Shown piece after piece: positions 59,000 through 64,000 of a stretch of DNA of 64,000 nucleotides. The translations under genes were made by a program, and so were the position numbers. The notes under the pieces were generated by a model. It saw nothing but the letters and a program-made list of their open reading frames with translations. It was not told the DNA's origin and searched no databases. Source of the DNA: Nonomuraea harbinensis (GTDB lineage: Bacteria; Actinomycetota; Actinomycetes; Streptosporangiales; Streptosporangiaceae); assembly GCF_019396385.1 (NCBI RefSeq), contig NZ_JAHKRN010000041.1:1-64000 (forward strand), written 5' to 3'. Position 1 is the first letter of the stretch, and every line of letters starts with the position of its first letter.

Positions 59000-59818
59000 G
59001 TGCGTTATGTGATCATCGGTTGCGGCAACGTCGGCATGGAGCTGGCCCGCCGCTGGACCGCCGCGGGCCACCGGGTGACCGGCACCACCACCACGCCCGG
59101 CCGCGTCGGCGAGCTCCGGGAGGTGTGCTCGGACGTGGCGGTCCTGCGGGGCAGCGACCGGGCGGCCGTCCAGCGGGTGGTCGAGGAGGCCGACGCGGTC
59201 GTCCTGACCGTGAGCCCGCGCCTGACCCGTTCCTTCGACGCCGCCCAGCGGGTCGCCGAGTACGCGGACACGCTGACCGCCAGCGCCCGCACCGCCGTCG
59301 AGACGCATCCCCGCGTGGTCTTCACCAGCTCCGTGTCCGTCTACGGCGCCGGCACGGGAGCCGTGGTGGACGAGGACACGCCCGTGACCGGCGATCCCGA
59401 CGCCTCCCCGCGCAACTTCGCCGCCGCCGAGGCCGCCGTGCTCGCCACGGCCGGCGGGGCGGTCGTGCGCATCCCCGACGTGTACGGGCATCCGCGTGAC
59501 ATGGACTACCCGGCGCGGGTGAAGCTCGCCCACGAGATGCTGGGCGGGAGCGTCCCCTTCTCCGCCGAGGCGCTGCTCTACCGGATCGACTACAGGGACG
59601 CGGCCGCCGCCCTCGGCTTCGTCGTCGGCGAGGGACTGACGGGGATCTACAACGCCGTCCCCGATGCCGTCGCGCCCCGGACGAACGCGGAGGTGTTCGG
59701 CGAGATCTGCGCCGCCGGAGGGTGGCCGCCGCTGACCTTCCGCGGCGAGATCAGGACGCCGGCCGTGCCGGTGAGCTCGGCCAGGCTCCGGGCGGCGGGA
59801 TTCGCGTTCGCCCACTGA
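59000..59818 (+). CDS. NAD(P)-dependent epimerase/dehydratase-like SDR protein
   Basis: A 272-residue extended-SDR protein. The cofactor motif is YVIIGCGNVGMELARRW. The usual YxxxK is not apparent: VFTSSVSVYGAGTG is followed by SPRNFAAAEAAVLAT, with Asn-Phe where Tyr is expected, so it may bind nucleotide without classical SDR catalysis, as in YeeZ-like proteins. A GTG start with AGGAGG upstream is used. The function is unknown. Confidence 0.85.
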   Translation: MRYVIIGCGNVGMELARRWTAAGHRVTGTTTTPGRVGELREVCSDVAVLRGSDRAAVQRVVEEADAVVLTVSPRLTRSFDAAQRVAEYADTLTASARTAVETHPRVVFTSSVSVYGAGTGAVVDEDTPVTGDPDASPRNFAAAEAAVLATAGGAVVRIPDVYGHPRDMDYPARVKLAHEMLGGSVPFSAEALLYRIDYRDAAAALGFVVGEGLTGIYNAVPDAVAPRTNAEVFGEICAAGGWPPLTFRGEIRTPAVPVSSARLRAAGFAFAH

Positions 59819-59834
59819 GGCCGGAGACACGAAA

Positions 59835-59859
59835 ATGCCCCGCCGTTAGGGCGGGGCAT
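59835..59859 (-). terminator. Rho-independent terminator of the tRNA-Ala gene
   Basis: ATGCCCCGCC and GGCGGGGCAT pair perfectly around GTTAG. Read on the minus strand the hairpin is followed by TTTTC. It starts seven bases after the tRNA 3' end. Confidence 0.85.
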
Positions 59860-59865
59860 CGTCTG

Positions 59866-59938
59866 TGGAGCTATGGGGATTCGAACCCCAGACCTCCTCC
59901 ATGCCATGGAGGCGCGCTACCAACTGCGCCATAGCCCC
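59866..59938 (-). tRNA. tRNA-Ala (anticodon GGC), second copy
   Basis: A 73-base cloverleaf on the minus strand, starting GGGGCTATGGCGCAGTTGG. The anticodon arm is CCTCC-ATGGCAT-GGAGG, giving GGC. It differs from the copy at 44 kb by a compensated base pair in the anticodon stem. A terminator hairpin follows. Confidence 0.97.
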
Positions 59939-60057
59939 TGATCACCGCTCGCGAGCGGGCCTCCGAGAGCATATAGCCATCCCGGCGATTCGCCTAATCG
60001 CACGCCCGTACCCGGAACGGCGAAAGAGACAGCCGCCCGCGTGACGCGAGCGGCCGC

Positions 60058-60699
60058 TCACGCCGGTTGGCGCCCCTCGGCGTCGGGGCTGTCGTCGCTG
60101 CTGATCGGCTCGGGGAGGGTGCCGGCGTTGTGCTCCAGCAGGCGCCAGCCGCTGCGCCCCTCGTGGAGCACGGACCACGAGCAGTTGCCCAGCCCGCCGA
60201 TGGCGGACCACAGCTCCAGCGGCAGCCTGAGCAGCTCGCAGATGCCGAGCCGCAGCGCCGCGCCGTGGGAGGCCACGACGAGCAGCCCGTCGTCGTCGAG
60301 CTTGGCCGCCCAGCGCCGCATGGCGGCGGCGACCCGGACGGCGACGTCGGTCACGGCCTCGCCGCCGGGGGCCTCCCAGGCGACGTACTCGCGCGGCCAG
60401 CGTTCGGCGATCTCCTGGCGGGTCAGGCCCTCCCACTCGCCGCCGCCCCGCTCGCGGAAGTCCTTGTCGACGGCCACCTCGATGCCGGTGACGCGGCCGA
60501 GGGCGAGGGCGGTGTCGTTGGCCCGCCGGAGGTCGGAGGACACGATGAGAGTCGGCCGCAGCGAGGCGAGCAGGGACGCCGCCCTGGCCGCCTGGGCCTG
60601 GCCGGTCTCGTCGAGCGGGATGTCGGAATGGCCCTGGAAACGGTGTTCGACGTTCCACAGGGTCTGCCCATGACGGAGGCAGACGATGCGTCTGCTCAA
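60058..60699 (-). CDS. Histidine phosphatase-family protein
   Basis: A 213-residue phosphoglycerate-mutase-like phosphatase. The catalytic motif is CLRHGQTLWN. The family region ERGGGEWEGLTRQEIAERWP and the second His in VASHGAALRLGI are present. I use the TTG at 60699, which overlaps the stop of rsfS (TTGA) and places the start just before the catalytic strand. In actinobacteria this gene commonly follows nadD and rsfS. The substrate is not known. Confidence 0.9.
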   Translation of the reverse strand: MSRRIVCLRHGQTLWNVEHRFQGHSDIPLDETGQAQAARAASLLASLRPTLIVSSDLRRANDTALALGRVTGIEVAVDKDFRERGGGEWEGLTRQEIAERWPREYVAWEAPGGEAVTDVAVRVAAAMRRWAAKLDDDGLLVVASHGAALRLGICELLRLPLELWSAIGGLGNCSWSVLHEGRSGWRLLEHNAGTLPEPISSDDSPDAEGRQPA

Positions 60700-61091
60700 G
60701 TGCGGGCCCTTTGGATGTTGGCCTGCATGACGCTCTCCGGCAGGGAAATGGCCGGGCAGTCCTTCCACAGCCGCTCCAGGGCGTAGAAGGTGCGGTCTTC
60801 CTCGTGCTGGACGTGCACGACGATGTCCATGTAGTCGAGGAGGACCCAGCGGCCCTCGCGCTCGCCCTCGCGGCGCACCGGTTTGGCGTCGGCCTCGGTG
60901 CGCAGCCTCTCCTCGATCTCGTCGACGATGGCGCGGACCTGGCGGTCGTTGGTGGCGGAGCAGAGCAGGAAGGCGTCGGTGATGACGAGCTGCTCGCTGA
61001 CGTCGTAGGCGAGGATGTCTTCGGCCAGCTTGTCGGCGGCGGCCTCGGCGGCGATGCGCACGAGCTGGACGGCGGTGTCAGATGCTGTCAC
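60696..61091 (-). CDS. rsfS: Ribosome silencing factor RsfS
   Basis: A 131-residue RsfS/Iojap protein. It binds the large ribosomal subunit and blocks joining with the small one during slow growth. Characteristic stretches are EQLVITDAFLLCSATNDRQ, EGEREGRWVLLDYMDIVVHV and RTFYALERLW. A GTG start is used. It lies between nadD and the phosphatase gene in the usual actinobacterial order. Confidence 0.95.
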   Translation of the reverse strand: MTASDTAVQLVRIAAEAAADKLAEDILAYDVSEQLVITDAFLLCSATNDRQVRAIVDEIEERLRTEADAKPVRREGEREGRWVLLDYMDIVVHVQHEEDRTFYALERLWKDCPAISLPESVMQANIQRART

Positions 61092-61177
61092 GGTGCGGGT
61101 CGGACCTCCTGAGTCGGCAACATGCCCTATATGGAGGGTACCCGTTACGGCCGTCCTGCCCCACGTACGGCACTACT

Positions 61178-61795
61178 TCACTCGTGCGAGCGGTAGAGGT
61201 CGCGCTTGTTGATGTACTGGACGATCCCGTCGGGCACGAGATACCAGATCGGCTCCCCTTTGGCCACGCGCTGCCTGCACTCCGACGACGAGATGGCCAG
61301 CGCCGGGATCTCCAGCAGCGTCACCCTGCCCTCGGGCAGCCCGGGGTCGTGCAGGTGGTGCCCCGGCCTGGTGCAGCCGACGAAGTGGGCCAGCTGGAAG
61401 AGCTCGTCGGCGTTCTGCCAGTCGAGGATGGCGCCGAGCGCGTCGGCGCCGGTGATGAAGAACAGCTCAACCTGCGGCCCGTAGATCTCCGAGATGTCGC
61501 GCAGGGTGTCGATGGTGAACGTGGGCCCGGGGCGGTCGATGTCCACCCTGCTGACGGAGAAGCGCGGGTTCGACGCGGTCGCGATGACGGTCATCAGGTA
61601 GCGGTCCTCGGGCGCGGACACCTCGCGCTCCGACTTCTGGTACGGCCTGCCGGTGGGCACGAACACGACCTCGTCGAGCTCGAAATGATGGGCCGCCTCG
61701 CTGGCGGCGACCAGGTGCCCGTGGTGGATCGGGTCGAACGTGCCGCCCATGACTCCCACGCGTCGCTTCCCCTGCATACCAGGCGCGTTCATCAT
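61178..61795 (-). CDS. nadD: Nicotinate-nucleotide adenylyltransferase
   Basis: A 205-residue NadD that makes nicotinate adenine dinucleotide in NAD synthesis. The nucleotidyl-transferase motifs are VGVMGGTFDPIHHGHLVAA and, near the C-terminus, ISSSECRQRVAKGEPIWYLV. The ATG at 61795 is one of two adjacent Met codons. It is the first gene of the nadD-rsfS-phosphatase unit. Confidence 0.95.
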   Translation of the reverse strand: MMNAPGMQGKRRVGVMGGTFDPIHHGHLVAASEAAHHFELDEVVFVPTGRPYQKSEREVSAPEDRYLMTVIATASNPRFSVSRVDIDRPGPTFTIDTLRDISEIYGPQVELFFITGADALGAILDWQNADELFQLAHFVGCTRPGHHLHDPGLPEGRVTLLEIPALAISSSECRQRVAKGEPIWYLVPDGIVQYINKRDLYRSHE

Positions 61796-61891
61796 GAAAC
61801 GGACCTTACGCGGAAGCCTCCACAAGACATCACGGCACCCCCCTTCACGATGGCCGCGCATACCTCCCGTCGCGGACGTAGCATGCCGGGC

Positions 61892-62905
61892 ATGACGACC
61901 ACCCCGGACCGCAGCCGCGTCCAACTGCCCGGCATCTCGTCCCGTGCCTACGAACACCCCGCAGACCGGTCGGCTCTGGTCGCTCTGCGCAAGTTGAGCG
62001 GGTTCGACACGGTTCTCAAGCAGATGTCCGGCCTAGTCAGCGAGCGGCGCCTTCGCCTCATGTACCTCGCCTCTGCCGTGCGGGTGAGCGAGACCCAGTT
62101 CCGCTCCCTCTACGACATGGGCCGTGACGCCGCCTACGTCCTCGACCTGCACCGGATCCCGGAGATCTACGTCCAGCAGGACCCGCAGGTCCAGGCCAAG
62201 GCCATCGGCTTCGACGACCCGTTCATCGTCGTGACCACCGGCCTGCTCAACCTCATGAACGAGGAGGAGCAGCGCTTCGTCATCGGCCACGAGACGTCCC
62301 ACATCCTGTCGGGCCACGCCGTCTACCGGACGATGCTCGACATCCTCACCCGCCTCGCGGCCCGCGTCGCCTGGATCCCGCTCGGCTACATCGGCCTGCG
62401 CGCGATCGTGGCCGGCCTGGAGGAGTGGTACCGGAAGTCCGAGCTGTCCTCCGACCGCGGCGGCCTGCTCACCGGCCAGGACCCGGAGGCCGCCAAGCGC
62501 GCGCTGATGAAGCTCGCCGGCGGCGACTACACGCACGAGATGAACATCGAGGCGTTCCTGGAGCAGTACGCCGAGTACGACACCGCCGGCGACCTGCGCG
62601 ACGGCTTCCTCAAGGTGCTCAACCTGCTCGGCACCACCCACCCGTTCGCCGTGGTCCGCGTGGCCGAGCTCGACAAGTGGCAGCGCAGCGGCGAGTACGA
62701 CCGCATCATCGGCGGCGACTACCCGCGCCGCGAGGACGACCCCAACGCCCGCGTCAGCGAAGAGGTGAAGGCCGCCGCCGAGTCCTACCGCAGGTCCTGG
62801 TCGGAGTCCCAGGACCCGTTCATCGGCGTGCTCCGCGACGTGGCCGAGGGCGCGGTCAACGCCGGCGAGCGGATCTTCAACCGGTTCGCGCGCCGCGACG
62901 GCTGA
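61892..62905 (+). CDS. M48-family zinc metalloprotease
   Basis: A 337-residue peptidase. The zinc site is GHETSHILSGHAVYR (HExxH), and the third ligand is the Glu of EWYRKSELSSDRGG. VVTTGLLNLMNEEEQRFVIG precedes the site as in other M48 proteins. At most one central hydrophobic stretch is seen, so it may be cytoplasmic or membrane-associated. An in-frame ATG at 61883 is the alternative start. The function is unknown. Confidence 0.9.
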   Translation: MTTTPDRSRVQLPGISSRAYEHPADRSALVALRKLSGFDTVLKQMSGLVSERRLRLMYLASAVRVSETQFRSLYDMGRDAAYVLDLHRIPEIYVQQDPQVQAKAIGFDDPFIVVTTGLLNLMNEEEQRFVIGHETSHILSGHAVYRTMLDILTRLAARVAWIPLGYIGLRAIVAGLEEWYRKSELSSDRGGLLTGQDPEAAKRALMKLAGGDYTHEMNIEAFLEQYAEYDTAGDLRDGFLKVLNLLGTTHPFAVVRVAELDKWQRSGEYDRIIGGDYPRREDDPNARVSEEVKAAAESYRRSWSESQDPFIGVLRDVAEGAVNAGERIFNRFARRDG

Positions 62906-62908
62906 CCG

Positions 62909-63997
62909 TCACAGCAGCAGGGCGATCGCGCGCACGGCAGCCGCGCACAGGGCGACGAACCCGCCCAGCACGGCCAGTGCGCGCAGCCCTTCCCTGCGCA
63001 GCTCGGGCAGCCGGGCGCCGACCCGCTCGATCTCGCGCCCGGTGATGCCGCCGCACAGCATGCCGAACACCACGGCGGCGGCGGTGACCGGAGCGGGCTG
63101 CTGCCACCAGGTCGAGTCGATGTGACCGCCGCCGGTGATCCACAGCGCTCCGCCGGCCGCGACGGCCACGGGCGCCCCCGGCCAGACGGCGGCGCTGGCC
63201 AGCGCTCCGGACAGCGCGAACGGAAGCGTCACCGCCCTCATGGTGGCCCGCAGCCACCCTTCGGCGTGGTTGCGCACCATCCAGTGGCTCATCCACAGCG
63301 CCCTGGTCAGCACCACGAACACGGCCGTGATGCCGATGGAGGCGATCGGCCACATCACCGACGCCACCACGCACGGCACGGCCAGGATGGCGAGCAGCAG
63401 CAGCGCCGTGTTCCCGGCAGGCAGCGTGGTGGTCCCTTCGGCCCTGCTCTTGACGCCCTTGGCCACGCTCTGCGTCCTCGTGCGGGTCCGCGCCGCCGTC
63501 TGCGCCCTGGCCCGCACGGCGCCCTCGCCGCTCCGCCCGCGCCCCGCGGCCGTCTCCACGGCCCGCCGCCCGGCGCCATCACCGGCCCTGCCCCGCCCCC
63601 CGGTCCCGGCGGCCGCGGCCCCCGTCGCGGCCACAGCCTCACCCCGCCCGCGCCCGGTCGTCCCGTCGCTCTTCCCGCGCCCCGCGGCCCCGTCGGCCCG
63701 CCCACGCCCGGCGGCCCCGTCGGTCTTCCCATGCCCCACAGCGCCGTCGGCCCGCCCGCGCCCGGCGGCCCCGTCGCTCTTCCCCCGTCCCGCGGCGCCG
63801 TCAGCCCGCCCACGCCCGGCGGTCCCGTCGGCCCGGCCCCGGCCCGTCCCCTCGTCCGCCGCGCGCCCGCGCGGCGCGGGCACCTCTCCGGCACGCCCCC
63901 GCGCCCCGTCGGCACGCGCAGCCGCCTCACCCGTACGAGACCGCGACGGCGCACTGTCAGCCGAACGCCCGCGCGCCCCCTCCGCACGCGCGGCCAC
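62909..63997 (-). CDS. Repeat-rich membrane protein, N-terminus possibly cut by the window edge
   Basis: At least 362 residues. The first 185 are an Arg/Gly/Ala/Asp low-complexity region with eight-residue repeats of the GRGRADGA and AGRGKSDG kinds. The last 175 hold four to five helices (TALLLLAILAVPCVVASVMW, IGITAVFVVLTRALWMSHWM, VFGMLCGGITGREIERVG, ALAVLGGFVALCAAAVRAIA). The GTG at 63997 is only the last possible start inside the window, so the gene may continue. The function is unknown. The basic repeat could bind nucleic acid or membrane. Confidence 0.65.
   Translation of the reverse strand: MAARAEGARGRSADSAPSRSRTGEAAARADGARGRAGEVPAPRGRAADEGTGRGRADGTAGRGRADGAAGRGKSDGAAGRGRADGAVGHGKTDGAAGRGRADGAAGRGKSDGTTGRGRGEAVAATGAAAAGTGGRGRAGDGAGRRAVETAAGRGRSGEGAVRARAQTAARTRTRTQSVAKGVKSRAEGTTTLPAGNTALLLLAILAVPCVVASVMWPIASIGITAVFVVLTRALWMSHWMVRNHAEGWLRATMRAVTLPFALSGALASAAVWPGAPVAVAAGGALWITGGGHIDSTWWQQPAPVTAAAVVFGMLCGGITGREIERVGARLPELRREGLRALAVLGGFVALCAAAVRAIALLL
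63647..63844 (-). repeat. Tandem 24-base repeats coding GRGRADGA/AGRGKSDG
   Basis: About eight units of 24 bases alternate between codes for (A)GRGRADG and (A)GRGKSDG, with one variant GHGKTDG. They lie in the low-complexity part of the membrane protein at the right edge. Confidence 0.8.
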
Positions 63998-64000
63998 CTC

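Noticed and set aside
60034..60063. Inverted GCGTGA...TCACGC as terminator of the phosphatase gene
   Set aside because: The stem is interrupted, overlaps the coding end and has no U-tract, so it is too weak to list.
1..64000. CRISPR arrays, insertion sequences, phage genes
   Set aside because: No spaced direct-repeat array, no transposase or integrase motif and no attachment-site duplication was found on reading both strands. The only tandem repeats are coding.

Overview
The window is high-GC actinomycete chromosomal DNA: GC-rich third codon positions, many GTG/TTG starts, SARP and LAL regulators, DUF1707 and DUF5988 proteins, and an IdeR/DmdR-type iron box. The gene mix fits a filamentous actinomycete such as a member of the Streptosporangiales, but the sequence alone does not fix the genus. 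No transposase, phage gene or CRISPR array was seen.

Region 1 (about 1-39.8 kb) is a secondary-metabolite gene cluster. From 17.7 kb back to the left edge, nineteen minus-strand genes form one tightly packed, largely translationally coupled operon. It encodes a ketoreductase (FabG), ACP, dehydratase (FabZ-like), a GcvT-fold protein, a single-chain fusion of an active ketosynthase with an inactive chain-length-factor-like ketosynthase, a nitroreductase, an FAD oxidoreductase, an epoxide-hydrolase-like enzyme, a malonyl transferase, two degenerate AcpS-like proteins, a SnoaL/zinc-ribbon protein, an alpha/beta hydrolase, a beta-helix protein, a three-gene ABC exporter, RmlA and a LuxR-type regulator. 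KS, KR, DH and ACP without an enoyl reductase suggest an iterative, highly reducing type II PKS that makes a polyene-like chain. This is inference.

From 17.8 to 30.2 kb lie an aromatic-ring-type FAD monooxygenase, a SARP regulator, a glycosyltransferase, and a deoxyaminosugar set: C-3-type aminotransferase, 3,5-epimerase, C-methyltransferase, 2,3-dehydratase and an aldo/keto reductase. Together with RmlA this recalls the vancosamine/epivancosamine route (EvaA-D logic). The 4,6-dehydratase and a classical 4-ketoreductase are missing here. An F420-type oxidoreductase and a fully canonical Sfp-type phosphopantetheinyl transferase sit in the same block. From 30.2 to 39.7 kb follow a soluble histidine kinase/response regulator pair, a UbiA prenyltransferase, a 2-isopropylmalate-synthase paralogue, a LAL regulator, a DUF5988 protein and an acyl-CoA carboxylase beta subunit.

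The divergent promoter regions of this block repeatedly carry AACCCCTA/TAGGGGTT, often in pairs, which suggests that one LuxR-type regulator controls the cluster.

Region 2 (39.9-64 kb) looks like ordinary chromosome. It holds a secreted GH92 mannosidase, an SMP-30 protein, tRNA-Ala next to an AlaX-type editing hydrolase, MFS and membrane proteins, two tandem secreted M28 peptidases, an iron-regulated siderophore-binding lipoprotein, an NhaA-DsbA fusion antiporter, a WYL regulator, a tandem-GNAT protein, an MBL hydrolase, a second tRNA-Ala, the conserved nadD-rsfS-phosphatase operon, an M48-type protease, and a repeat-rich membrane protein that runs to the right edge.
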